This document shows, piece by piece, positions 1 through 8,262 of a DNA stretch of 64,000 bases; positions within the stretch are counted from its first letter, which is position 1, and every line of letters begins with the position of its first letter. Under the pieces are notes generated by a model. That model made no database searches, was not told the DNA's origin, and worked only from the letters and a program-made list of their open reading frames with translations. The stretch covers positions 1 through 64,000 of the forward strand of contig NZ_BOML01000022.1 of NCBI RefSeq assembly GCF_016862175.1, read 5' to 3'. The DNA is from Paractinoplanes durhamensis. GTDB lineage: Bacteria > Actinomycetota > Actinomycetes > Mycobacteriales > Micromonosporaceae. Both the position numbers and the translations under genes were made by a program.

Positions 1-996
1 CGGTCCAACGTGGGGATCGACCCGCGGTCCGATCTGGGGATCGACCCGCGGTCCCAGCCGGGGTCCGGTCTGCGGCCCGAGTCGCCGGCAGGGTCTCGGG
101 CCGCGCCGATGCTGGGTTCACGGACCCAGTTGGCTGCGGAGGGACCCGCCGCGCCGCCGGTCGATGCCACTGCGGGCGTGCCGGCGCTGTTCCACGCCAT
201 CCTCGATGCCGGGCGTCCCGAGCTGGCCATGAATCTGCTGATCAGCGCGTCCGCCGCGCCCCTGGCCGAGCGGGCCGTCCGGGCGCCCGACCCGATCCCG
301 CTGGCCGGCGGCGGGGGCGGCGAGGGTGACGACGGGCCGGTTCTTGTCTGCCTTCCGTCGTACGGGCCGTTTCCGGATCTTGAGTTTCTTGCGTTTGCGC
401 GGGCCGCGGGGACGGCTGTCACCGTCGTACCCCTGCCGGGATTTGCCTCTCTGGGAGCTCGGCCGGATTCGCTGGAGGAGGTCACCGCCGTCCTTGCCGG
501 CCGGGCCACCGAGGCCGCCGGGGAACGGCCGTTCGTGCTGGTCGGCCGGTCCAGCGGTGGCCACCTCGCGCACCTGATCGCCGAGCGGCTGGAGCGGGAC
601 GGCAACCCGGCCGCCGGGCTCGTGCTGCTCGACACCTACGAGAACGACCACAACCACGACGAACTGCGGGCGAACCTGGTGGCGACCGGCCTGACCCGGA
701 TGCGCGCGCGGCTCGACCCGGACGCCGAGCGGACCCTGATGCTCGCGGCCGGGACCTACGTGCGGCTGCTGCACCACTGGCATCCGGGGCCGCTCACCAC
801 GCCCAGCCTGCTGGTCGCGGCGGCCGACCCGCTGCCGGGCCTTCCGGGCAGCTGGCGGGCGACCCGGTCGGTGCCGCACACCCGGGTCGAGGTGCCGGGT
901 GACCACTTCAGCATGCTCAACGTGCACGCCCGGACCACCGCCGAAGCCGTGCGCACGTGGCTGAAGCTCACTCCACGGTCACGGCCATCTCGGTGA
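1..996 (+). CDS. Thioesterase domain, C-terminal end of a (probably polyketide synthase) protein; 5' end outside the window
   Basis: The frame is open to the left edge, so this is the end of a longer protein; a GTG at position 10 is the first visible start but need not be real. Counting from it (328 residues), an alpha/beta-hydrolase thioesterase occupies about residues 105-325. The nucleophile elbow GRSSG (Ser181), an Asp in LLDTY and a His in GDHFSM form the expected Ser-Asp-His triad. Residues 1-50 are a Pro/Gly/Arg linker with a short repeat (GIDPRS twice), and residues 57-90 resemble the helical stretch between ACP and thioesterase in modular PKSs. Such domains release or cyclise the finished chain. 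A stand-alone type II thioesterase is less likely because of the linker. The 3' end overlaps the convergent DUF1989 gene by 29 nt. Confidence 0.75.
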   Translation, partial: RSNVGIDPRSDLGIDPRSQPGSGLRPESPAGSRAAPMLGSRTQLAAEGPAAPPVDATAGVPALFHAILDAGRPELAMNLLISASAAPLAERAVRAPDPIPLAGGGGGEGDDGPVLVCLPSYGPFPDLEFLAFARAAGTAVTVVPLPGFASLGARPDSLEEVTAVLAGRATEAAGERPFVLVGRSSGGHLAHLIAERLERDGNPAAGLVLLDTYENDHNHDELRANLVATGLTRMRARLDPDAERTLMLAAGTYVRLLHHWHPGPLTTPSLLVAAADPLPGLPGSWRATRSVPHTRVEVPGDHFSMLNVHARTTAEAVRTWLKLTPRSRPSR

Positions 997-1576
997 CGTT
1001 GAAGGCGTTGCACGGGTTGTGTTCCTCGGGGCAGTTGGACAAACCGACATACACATCCGCCAGCATCTCCAGGGTGATCCGGTCACCCGGTTTCGTGGTC
1101 GGCTCGACGATCTCCATCCGGCCGTCGGGGTGGTGGCGGATGTTCATGAACAGCGAGATGCACTGGTCGGGGTTGATCTTCGTCGGGTCGAGGCCCAGCT
1201 CCTGCCAGTCACCCTCGAGGTTGTCGAGGCAACCCCACGTTTCCTCGACGCCGTAACGGATGGCATTGGAGTATTTCGAGCAGTAACCGCCGGTCATGTT
1301 GTGGATGCCGTTGTCGTCGTGGACGACCTTCATCATCGGCGTACACCTGTCGCTGTAGATCGTGTAGCCCTGCTGCAGATTCCACATGCCCGAGCTGACC
1401 CGGGTGAACATCGCCGAGAGCCGCTCGTCGGGGTTCTCGGTCATCGACGCGATGAAGTCCATGACCTGCTGGCCCTTGATGTCCACGATGGTGAGCCGCT
1501 GGCCGGCCCGCAGCTTGAGCGCCAGCCGGCCCTTCGGGTCGAGGACGGTGGTGCCGGGAAGAGACCAGTCGGTCAT
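968..1576 (-). CDS. DUF1989 / urea-carboxylase-associated family protein
   Basis: This 202-residue soluble protein has the features of the DUF1989 (urea carboxylase-associated) family: an opening segment about a small-molecule 'gratuitous' binding core (VDIKGQQVMDF), several conserved Cys and His residues (GYCSKYSN, SNCPEEHNPCNAFN) and a C-terminal PGD-type turn. The biochemical role of the family is unsettled; it is found beside urea, guanidine and hydantoin catabolic genes. The ATG at 1576 overlaps the hydantoinase B stop as ATGA, so the two are translationally coupled and this is the last gene of the ten-gene operon. The reading frame continues open upstream, but that region belongs to the hydantoinase B gene in another frame. 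Confidence 0.75.
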   Translation of the reverse strand: MTDWSLPGTTVLDPKGRLALKLRAGQRLTIVDIKGQQVMDFIASMTENPDERLSAMFTRVSSGMWNLQQGYTIYSDRCTPMMKVVHDDNGIHNMTGGYCSKYSNAIRYGVEETWGCLDNLEGDWQELGLDPTKINPDQCISLFMNIRHHPDGRMEIVEPTTKPGDRITLEMLADVYVGLSNCPEEHNPCNAFNVTEMAVTVE

Positions 1577-3129
1577 CGTGCGTTCTCCTTCTCTGAAAAG
1601 CCATAACCGCCGCCACCGGGGGTGCGGAGCAGGATGCGGGAGCCGGGCTGCAGCGCGGTCCGGCCCTTCGGCTCGGCCACGTCGGCCTCGTCGATCTGCA
1701 GACGGCCGGGAGCGCCGTCGCCGCCGCCGGCCAGGCCGGGCGCGGGGTGGTCGATGCGTTCGGTCAGGAAAATGACGTCGAGCGGGTCGGCGTGCAGCGA
1801 ACGCAGAATCACTTCCTGGCCTTCCCCGCCTGCCCAGCGCCCCTTTCCACCGGAGCCGCGGACGATACGTTTGCTCTCCACCAGCACCGGGGCCGAGCTC
1901 TCGATCACCTCGACCGGAGTGTTGGAGACGTTGCTGGGGGTGCTGAGCGTGGGGTGTCCGCCCTGGCCGCGGGAGGCGCCCTGCCCGCCGTTGAAGCACA
2001 GCAGTGACGCGAACGGCCCGTTCGCGGCTTCGCCCCGAAGGCCGATGACCCAGAACGGGGTTCCGGCCGCGGCGGCCACCCGGTCGGGGAGCGGTCCGAG
2101 CAGAGCCCTGGAGAGTACGGCGGGGATCGCGTGCGCCGGGAAGTTCGCGCTGACCGCCGCGCCCTTGGTCGGGTTGAGCAGCGAACCGGCCGGCACCCGG
2201 ATGGTGATCGCCCGGCGGGCGCCCTCGTTGTTCGGCACGTCCGGGGCGAGCAGGCAGGCCAGGCCGTACCGGGTGTAGCCGAGGGTGGGCGAGGCCGAGT
2301 TGATGCCGAAGCGGCTCTGCGGGGAGGTGCCGGTGTAGTCGACCACGATCTCGTCGCCGGTCACCTCGACCGTCACCATGATCGTCTTGGGTTCCTCGAA
2401 GCCGTCCAGGTCGATGTCGGCGCAGTAGCGGCCGTCCGGGATGGCCCGGATCGACGTGCGCACGGCCCGTTCGGTGGCGCCGCAGATGTGCTCGGCCGCC
2501 TCGGCCAGGTCGAGTCCCGGGTCGTCGTCGAGCATCTGGACGATCCGCCGTACGCCGAGGGCGTTCGCCGCGATCAGGGCGTCCACGTCGCCGAGCACCT
2601 GCACCGGCACCCGCACGTTGCGGGCCAGGATCCGCCGGACCAGTTCGTTGGGCACCCCCTGCTCGACCAGCTTGACCGGCGGGAGGCAGAAGCCCTCCTC
2701 GTACAGGTCCTGGGCGAACGCCCCCTCGCTGGCGCCGCCGATATCGCTGAGGTGGCAGATGCTCGCGACGTACGCGATGATCTCGCCGTTGCGGAAGACC
2801 GGCGTGACCGCGGTGAGGTCGGGCAGGTGGGTGTTGCCGAACCACGGGTCGTTGGTGGCGAGCACGTCGCCGGGCCGCAGGTTCTCGACCCCGATCTGGG
2901 CGACCATGGCGGTCGCGGTGTCGGCGACGGTCCCGGTGAAGACCGGCACCGACCGGCCGTACTCGACCAGCAGCTTCCCGTCGGCGGTGAGCACCGCGCA
3001 GGCCAGGTCGTTGGATTCGCGCACGACCGAGCTGAACGCGGTGCGCAGCAACACCGCGGCCATCTCGTCGGCGACCGAGATCAGCCGCTGCCACGCGATC
3101 TGCAGCGTGGCGGCATCCCATGTGGTCAT
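1573..3129 (-). CDS. hyuB: Hydantoinase B / oxoprolinase-type subunit
   Basis: The 518-residue protein matches HyuB-type subunits in length and in motifs. It opens with TLQIAWQRLISVADEMAAVL, then RESNDLACAVLTADGKLL, and the LRPGDVLATNDPWFGNTHLPD block typical of N-methylhydantoinase B / 5-oxoprolinase beta halves. With HyuA it would form an ATP-dependent cytoplasmic amidohydrolase that opens a cyclic amide (hydantoin, N-methylhydantoin or 5-oxoproline); the substrate cannot be read from sequence. The gene lies 10 nt after the U32-like gene and overlaps DUF1989 by 4 nt. Confidence 0.9.
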   Translation of the reverse strand: MTTWDAATLQIAWQRLISVADEMAAVLLRTAFSSVVRESNDLACAVLTADGKLLVEYGRSVPVFTGTVADTATAMVAQIGVENLRPGDVLATNDPWFGNTHLPDLTAVTPVFRNGEIIAYVASICHLSDIGGASEGAFAQDLYEEGFCLPPVKLVEQGVPNELVRRILARNVRVPVQVLGDVDALIAANALGVRRIVQMLDDDPGLDLAEAAEHICGATERAVRTSIRAIPDGRYCADIDLDGFEEPKTIMVTVEVTGDEIVVDYTGTSPQSRFGINSASPTLGYTRYGLACLLAPDVPNNEGARRAITIRVPAGSLLNPTKGAAVSANFPAHAIPAVLSRALLGPLPDRVAAAAGTPFWVIGLRGEAANGPFASLLCFNGGQGASRGQGGHPTLSTPSNVSNTPVEVIESSAPVLVESKRIVRGSGGKGRWAGGEGQEVILRSLHADPLDVIFLTERIDHPAPGLAGGGDGAPGRLQIDEADVAEPKGRTALQPGSRILLRTPGGGGYGFSEKENAR

Positions 3130-3139
3130 CGAAAGGCTC

Positions 3140-4024
3140 CTAGAACTCGGCGGTGTCGGACGGGACGGCGGCCGGGTTGAGCCGGCGCAGCAACTGGTCG
3201 TCCAGCAGGATCTGGTGGGCGATCGCCTCGATCTGGCGGGGCGTGGGCGCCTCGTCGGAGAAGTCCTGGGCGGCGTTGCCCGACTTCAGATAAACCGGAG
3301 AAGCAACCCGAACAATCTCCGGTACGTCGTAGCCGCGCACGAATCCACCGGTCCCGCGCGGGTTGTCGGTGTGCACGTCGAGCGCGACGGTGGTGGCGGA
3401 CCGGATCGCGGCGAGCATCCGTACGTCCAGGTCGCGCTGCACGTTGACCGAGTCGGCGCCGGCCTGCGCCAGCAGCCGGACGTGCGCCGGGTTCGCGGCG
3501 CCCATGTTGGACGACGCCTTGAGCCGCAACTCCGGGAACACCGCCGCCAGGACCGTCAACAGGCCCTCGTCGAACACCAGGAACCCGCGAACACCCAGGT
3601 CGACCGCGTGCGCCACGTCGTCGACGGCCTGCGCGAGCTGGTCGGTGCCGCGCAGCCGGTAGGCGCTGGCCGCCGCGACCACGCCGCTCGCCAGCTTCTG
3701 CCCGCCGATGTCGAACAGCCCGCGCGGGCCGACCGCCATCCGCAGCTGCACGCCGAGTTCGCGGCAGGTCTGCACCAGGTCGGTAAGCTGACCGTCCAGG
3801 TAGCGCATGGTGCCGACGGTGTTGGTGGCCTGGTGCAGGCGCACACCGTCGCGGCGTAGCCTACCGGCGAGGGCCGCCACCGCGGGGCCGTCGAGGGCGC
3901 CGGCGACCTCCCACTTGTACATGCCACCGTCGGCGAATCGGCCTTCACTTGTGGCCGGCTCGGCCGGGTCCTGGCCAGGCAGTCCGGCCTTTGTCAACAG
4001 GTCGCGAGCGCGAGAGAGCGTCAC
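3140..4024 (-). CDS. Peptidase U32-like TIM-barrel protein
   Basis: The 294-residue protein contains the pattern of the U32 family core: a GLFDIGGQKLASG segment, then KASSNMGAANPAHVRLLAQAG followed by ADSVNVQRDLDVRML, which parallels the 'position in a sequence, then the agent found by location' strand-helix repeats of U32 barrels. True U32 members act in collagenase-like, tRNA- or ubiquinone-hydroxylation roles, and the peptidase name is often wrong. The GTG start at 4024 shares one base with the HyuA stop (TAGTG), and the reading sits between hyuA and hyuB, so it probably serves the same pathway. The frame is open further upstream, but that stretch lies within hyuA. Family assignment is moderate. 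Confidence 0.6.
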   Translation of the reverse strand: MTLSRARDLLTKAGLPGQDPAEPATSEGRFADGGMYKWEVAGALDGPAVAALAGRLRRDGVRLHQATNTVGTMRYLDGQLTDLVQTCRELGVQLRMAVGPRGLFDIGGQKLASGVVAAASAYRLRGTDQLAQAVDDVAHAVDLGVRGFLVFDEGLLTVLAAVFPELRLKASSNMGAANPAHVRLLAQAGADSVNVQRDLDVRMLAAIRSATTVALDVHTDNPRGTGGFVRGYDVPEIVRVASPVYLKSGNAAQDFSDEAPTPRQIEAIAHQILLDDQLLRRLNPAAVPSDTAEF

Positions 4025-6075
4025 TACGCACCGGCCAGGTTGATCAGGATGTGCAGGTTGCCGTCCTCGTCGAGTTCGGCACGGTCGCCGGGGCCGACCA
4101 CCGCCGTACTCTCCGGAAGCTGAAGGATCGCCGGACCGGTGACCGCCTCGCCCGGCCGCATCGACCGCATCCGCAGCACCGGCGCGTCGGTCAGGCCGGT
4201 CTCCGGGAACCACACCGGCCGGATGCGCGCCTGGCCGGTCTCGGCGGCCGGCTCGGCGGCGGCCCGGATCAGCTCCGGCCGGGTGAACCGGCCGTAGACC
4301 CGGACCCGCCAGGTGACCACCTCGGCCGGGGTGTCCGGCTGTGCGCGGACGGCGTAGATGCGCTCGTACTCGGCGGCGAACCGGTCCCAGTACTCGGCGG
4401 GCCCGTCGTCCGCACCCACCGGGACCTCGATCTCGAAGCCCTGGCCCACGAAGCGCATGTCGACGAAGCGTTCCACCCGCTCGATCGGCTCGGCCAGCTC
4501 GCCGGCGGCCTGCGCGACCAGCGCGTCGAAGGTGGCGGCCGGCGACGACCAGTGCGCGAGCCGGGCGAGCATCGTGCGGGACGTCTCCACCATCGGCGGC
4601 GCCACCAGCAGGCCGGTCGCCGACAGCACGCCGGCCGCGCTCGGCACGACCACCCGGCTCAGGCCGAGGATCCGGGCGACCCGGGCGGCGTGCACCGGTG
4701 CGGCGCCCCCGAAGGCGAGCATCGTGAACGTCCGCGGGTCGTGACCCCGCTCGGTGGCGTGCACCCGCATGGCCAGGGCCATGTGCTCGTCGACGACCCG
4801 GGCGATCCCGGCCGCGGCCTCGAGGGGGTCGCCGAACGCGGCCCCCAGGTGCTCCTCCATCGCTTTTCGCGAAGCGCCCACATCGAGGGCCATCTGGCCG
4901 CCGAGGAAGTAGTCGGGGTCGAGGTAGCCGAGCACGATGTCGGCGTCGGTCACCGTGGGCCGGTCGCCGCCGAGGCCGTAACCGGCCGGTCCGGGCCGCG
5001 AGCCGGCGCTGTGCGGGCCGACCTTGAGCAGGCCGAGCGCGTCCAGCTCGGCGATCGAGCCGCCGCCCGCCCCGATCTCCAGCATGTCGACGACCGGCAT
5101 GATGACCGGCAGGCCGCTGCCGGCCTTGAGCCGGTGCACCCGGCCGACCTCGAAACCGTTGTGGATGGCCGGTTCGCCGCCCTCGATCACGCAGATCTTG
5201 GCGGTGGTGCCGCCCATGTCGAACGCGATGAGCCGGTCCAGGCCGAGCCGCCGGCCGAGGTGGGCGGCGCCGATCGCACCCGCGGCCGGGCCGGATTCGA
5301 GGAGGCGCAGCGGGTATTCGCGGGCGCCCGGAGTGTTGATGACGCCGCCGTTGGACTGCATCAGCATCAGCGTCTGGTCGATGCCGACCCGGCCGATGGC
5401 CTGCTCGATCTGGGCGAAGTGCTCACCGGCGACCGGCCGGACGTAGGCGTTCGCGAGGGTGGTGACGGTCCGCTCGTATTCGCGGATCACCGGGACCAGG
5501 TGGCCGGAGAGGGTGACCGGGACGCCGGGCAGGTGCTCGGCGAGCACCTTGGCGACCATCTCCTCGTGCATCGGGTCGGCGTAGGAGTGCAGCAGGCAGA
5601 CCGCGACCGATTCGACGTCCTGGGCCCGCAGCTGCTCGGCGATCGCCACCACCTCGTCGGTGTCCAGCGGCGTCAGCACCGTGCCGTCGGCGAGGAGCCG
5701 CTCGGTGACCTCGAAACGGCTGTCCGCGCCGACCAGCGGGTCGGGCATGCGCAGCTGCTGGTCGTACAGGTCGTAGCGCCACTCCCGGCCGATGTCGACG
5801 GTGTCGCCGAACCCGCGCGTGGTGATCAGCGCGGTCTTCGCGCCGCGGCGCTCGATCAGCGCGTTGGTGACCAGGGTGGTGGCGCCGGCGACGGCGCGGT
5901 CGATGTCGGCGGGCGTCGCGCCGGCCCGGTCGAGCACGTCGCGGATGCCCTGCTCGACGGCCCGGCTGAAGTCGTCGTAGGTGGTCAGGCACTTGCCCAG
6001 CCAGGCCCGGCCGGTCCGCTCGTCGAGCAGCACCAGGTCGGTGAAGGTGCCGCCGATGTCGAAGCTCACTCGCAT
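4024..6075 (-). CDS. hyuA: Hydantoinase A / oxoprolinase-type ATP-binding subunit
   Basis: The 683-residue length is normal for HyuA. The N-terminus has the actin-like phosphate loop of hydantoinase/oxoprolinase A (FDIGGTFTDLVLLDE), followed by GATTLVTNALIERRGAKTALITT, and mid-protein QSNGGV and ESGPAAGAIGA; a second DMGGTTAKICVIEGG phosphate motif follows near residue 285. It supplies ATP-driven activation for ring opening with HyuB. The ATG at 6075 follows a 55-nt gap after the MFS gene, the largest gap in this operon. The C-terminus overlaps the U32-like start by one base. Confidence 0.92.
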   Translation of the reverse strand: MRVSFDIGGTFTDLVLLDERTGRAWLGKCLTTYDDFSRAVEQGIRDVLDRAGATPADIDRAVAGATTLVTNALIERRGAKTALITTRGFGDTVDIGREWRYDLYDQQLRMPDPLVGADSRFEVTERLLADGTVLTPLDTDEVVAIAEQLRAQDVESVAVCLLHSYADPMHEEMVAKVLAEHLPGVPVTLSGHLVPVIREYERTVTTLANAYVRPVAGEHFAQIEQAIGRVGIDQTLMLMQSNGGVINTPGAREYPLRLLESGPAAGAIGAAHLGRRLGLDRLIAFDMGGTTAKICVIEGGEPAIHNGFEVGRVHRLKAGSGLPVIMPVVDMLEIGAGGGSIAELDALGLLKVGPHSAGSRPGPAGYGLGGDRPTVTDADIVLGYLDPDYFLGGQMALDVGASRKAMEEHLGAAFGDPLEAAAGIARVVDEHMALAMRVHATERGHDPRTFTMLAFGGAAPVHAARVARILGLSRVVVPSAAGVLSATGLLVAPPMVETSRTMLARLAHWSSPAATFDALVAQAAGELAEPIERVERFVDMRFVGQGFEIEVPVGADDGPAEYWDRFAAEYERIYAVRAQPDTPAEVVTWRVRVYGRFTRPELIRAAAEPAAETGQARIRPVWFPETGLTDAPVLRMRSMRPGEAVTGPAILQLPESTAVVGPGDRAELDEDGNLHILINLAGA

Positions 6076-6130
6076 TGCGTGGATTTCCTCTGTGCTCGGT
6101 GGAGTACGGCGTTGGGGGCGGGGCGGCGGG

Positions 6131-7423
6131 TCACGGCGGGACCAGCAGGGCGTAGGCGACGACCGGCAGGATCAGGCCGACCTGGCCCCACCACTGGGCG
6201 CGGGCGACCGCGGTCAGGCCGCCGCCCGCGTCGCGCACGAGCCGCAGGGCGGTGTCGTAGGCGAGGCCGGCCGCGGTCCCGAGCAGCACGCCCCCGCCGA
6301 GCAGGGCGGTGGCCGAACCGAGGTACAGGCCGGCGGTGAAGAGCGCGAGCCCGGCGGCGGCCGGGACGGCGATGGGCAGCCGGATCCGGAGCAGGCGGGC
6401 GGCGCCGGCGGCTAGCATGACGAGTCCGGCGGTGAGGCCGGCCAGCAGCACGGCGCCACCGGCCCAGTCGGCGGCCCAGCCCTCGGCCCGGTCGGCGACC
6501 AGGCCGGGCAGGGTTGAGGTGAAGAGGCCGAGGACGCCGTTGGCGCCGAAGGCGAGCAGCGCCGGAACGGTCGCGACCCGGATCTTTGCCGCCGGGCCCG
6601 CGGCGCCGGCGTTTGCCGGAGCCGGCGCGAGACGCGCGGTCGCGTGTGCAGGAGCGAGAGGCAAACTCGCTTGTGCAGGGGCGAGAGGTGCGGTCGCTTG
6701 TGCGGGGGCGAGAGGTGCGGGGGCGAGAGGTACGGTCGCTTGTGCAGGGGCGAGAGGCAAACTCGCTTGTGCAGGGGCGAGAGGTGCGGTCGCTTGTGCG
6801 GGGGCGAGAGGTGCGGGGGCGAGAGGCTCGTTCACTTGTGCCGGCATGAAACGGCCGTTCACCTGTGCGGATGCGAAGCCCTGCGGTGGTGTCGGCACGC
6901 GAATGCCGTTTACCCGCTCGCGACGCGCGGCAGAAGCGGCCGCGGCGGCGGCGACGGCCAGGGCGACGACCCCGAGGCCGAACACGAGGGCGCGGGGCAG
7001 GCCGGTCGCGGCCAGGGTTCCGGCGAGGACGGCACCGCAGCCGACGCCGCCGAAGATGGCCGCCGTGGCGTGGGCCGGGGCGAGCCGGCTCGTGACGACA
7101 GCGGTCAGGAAACCGAGCGCGGCGCCGGTGACGATCCGGCCCGCCAGCAACAGCCCGAAACCGCCGGGGGCGGGCGCCGCGACCAGCAGCAGTCCACCGG
7201 CGGCGTCGGCGATCAGCAGGGCGGGCAGCGCCCAGCGGCCCTGGGCCAGCGCGGCGATCCGGGGCCGGGTCAGCGTGCCGATTGCGGCGACCGACGCGGC
7301 CGAGTGCGCCACGAACAGGCCGGCCGTGGTCCACGGCGACGAGCTGACCTGGTGGTAGAAGGGGCTCGGGAAGCTGGAGAAGGCCGAGGCGGCGGTCAGC
7401 GCGACGGCGTTGCCGTGTCTCAT
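6131..7423 (-). CDS. MFS transporter with a repeat-built central insert
   Basis: The 430-residue protein is strongly hydrophobic, with about twelve predicted membrane segments in two halves as in the major facilitator superfamily. The usual loop between helices 6 and 7 (about residues 185-270) is replaced by an Ala/Pro-rich stretch built on PLAPAQATA-like units. At the DNA level this is a 96-bp block present twice (see the repeat at 6636-6860). The substrate is unknown; a metabolite exporter or a second importer for the hydantoinase pathway is plausible from context. The ATG at 7423 overlaps the upstream cyclodeaminase-like gene as ATGA. Confidence 0.75.
   Translation of the reverse strand: MRHGNAVALTAASAFSSFPSPFYHQVSSSPWTTAGLFVAHSAASVAAIGTLTRPRIAALAQGRWALPALLIADAAGGLLLVAAPAPGGFGLLLAGRIVTGAALGFLTAVVTSRLAPAHATAAIFGGVGCGAVLAGTLAATGLPRALVFGLGVVALAVAAAAAASAARRERVNGIRVPTPPQGFASAQVNGRFMPAQVNEPLAPAPLAPAQATAPLAPAQASLPLAPAQATVPLAPAPLAPAQATAPLAPAQASLPLAPAHATARLAPAPANAGAAGPAAKIRVATVPALLAFGANGVLGLFTSTLPGLVADRAEGWAADWAGGAVLLAGLTAGLVMLAAGAARLLRIRLPIAVPAAAGLALFTAGLYLGSATALLGGGVLLGTAAGLAYDTALRLVRDAGGGLTAVARAQWWGQVGLILPVVAYALLVPP
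6636..6860. repeat. Tandem repeat inside the MFS gene (27-bp units, 96-bp block twice)
   Basis: The core GGGGCGAGAGG recurs at spacings of 27, 27, 15 and 27 bp, and this 96-bp block is then repeated (second copy starts near 6756). All units are multiples of three, so the frame is kept; they encode nine- or five-residue Ala/Pro/Leu units in the central cytoplasmic loop. Copy number is likely to vary between strains through slippage or recombination. Confidence 0.85.
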
Positions 7424-8262
7424 GACCGCTCCCGGAGCAGGAGGGCGAGCAGGGCCACGTCGGTCACCGCGCAGCCGTTGACGTCGAACAGGGCGCGCGA
7501 CTGCGGCACCGGCGTGAGGCCGGCCATCAGGCGCGGCACCGCGGGCTGGGCGCCGTGGTCGCGCAGCACGGGCGTGCCCGGGGCGCGATGCCAGGTCGCG
7601 TCGCCGTCGAGGCTCACCGCGATGCCGCCGGCGGCCAGGGCACCTAGCGACGCGACGGGTTCGCGGGCGCCGGTGGCCGAGAACGCAAGGTCCGCATCGG
7701 CGAGCGCGAGAGCGGGGTCGGTCGTGGCGTCGATGCCGGCGGCGCGCAGGGCCTGAGCCGAGGCGGCGGAACGCACCAGTACGCGTACCCGGGAAAGCGC
7801 GAAAGCGGACCGCGCCACCGTGAGCACCGCCTGGTTGGTCGGCCCGAAGCCGACGAGGGTGACCCGCCGCTCGGCGTGCCCCGGACGCGCCGCGCGAGCC
7901 ACCGCGACCGCCGCCGCCGCGGTGCGCAGCTGGGTCGCCAGCATGCCGGTGAGCAGCGCCAACGGCTCGCCGGAGGTGGCGTCGCTGGCGATCACCGTCG
8001 CGGTGGAGCGCCCCGGCCGGGCCGGGCCGCCGGGAACATAGGACGCCCATTTGGTGGCGGCCAGTCCCAGCCGGGGCACGATCGCGGACAGCGACAGCAG
8101 GAAGCCGTCGCCGTTCAAGGAAAGCTTCTGTTTCGCGGTCTGGGTCGCCTCGCCGCGACCGAGATCGGCCAGGCAGCGAGCGACCTCGTCGAGGAGAGCG
8201 AGATCGGGATCGAGATCGCCGCTGGTCAGCGCGGCGACGTCGTGATCGGTCAGCTCACGCAT
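7420..8262 (-). CDS. Ornithine cyclodeaminase / mu-crystallin family protein
   Basis: The 280-residue protein has the family's central Rossmann segment (RRVTLVGFGPTNQAVLTVAR) and a preceding substrate/cofactor region (AATKWASYVPGGPARPG, then GEPLALLTGMLATQLRTAA), matching the KxxxxxP and TxxRTAA-type landmarks of ornithine cyclodeaminase and mu-crystallin. Members are NAD(P)-dependent: some deaminate and cyclise ornithine, others reduce cyclic imines or dehydrogenate amino acids, so the substrate is left open. At 280 residues it is somewhat short of the usual 310-340. It overlaps the regulator gene by 8 nt upstream and the MFS gene by 4 nt downstream. Confidence 0.8.
   Translation of the reverse strand: MRELTDHDVAALTSGDLDPDLALLDEVARCLADLGRGEATQTAKQKLSLNGDGFLLSLSAIVPRLGLAATKWASYVPGGPARPGRSTATVIASDATSGEPLALLTGMLATQLRTAAAAVAVARAARPGHAERRVTLVGFGPTNQAVLTVARSAFALSRVRVLVRSAASAQALRAAGIDATTDPALALADADLAFSATGAREPVASLGALAAGGIAVSLDGDATWHRAPGTPVLRDHGAQPAVPRLMAGLTPVPQSRALFDVNGCAVTDVALLALLLRERS

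Noticed and set aside
1577..3121. N-terminal extension of the DUF1989 frame through the hydantoinase B gene
   Set aside because: Residues before the ATG at 1576 are an out-of-frame reading of hyuB; the ATGA overlap fixes the true start.
3949..6339. Nearly 800-codon plus-strand open frame opposite hydantoinase A
   Set aside because: Composition is Arg/Gly/Asp/His shadow-like with no motif; the minus frame is a clear HyuA.
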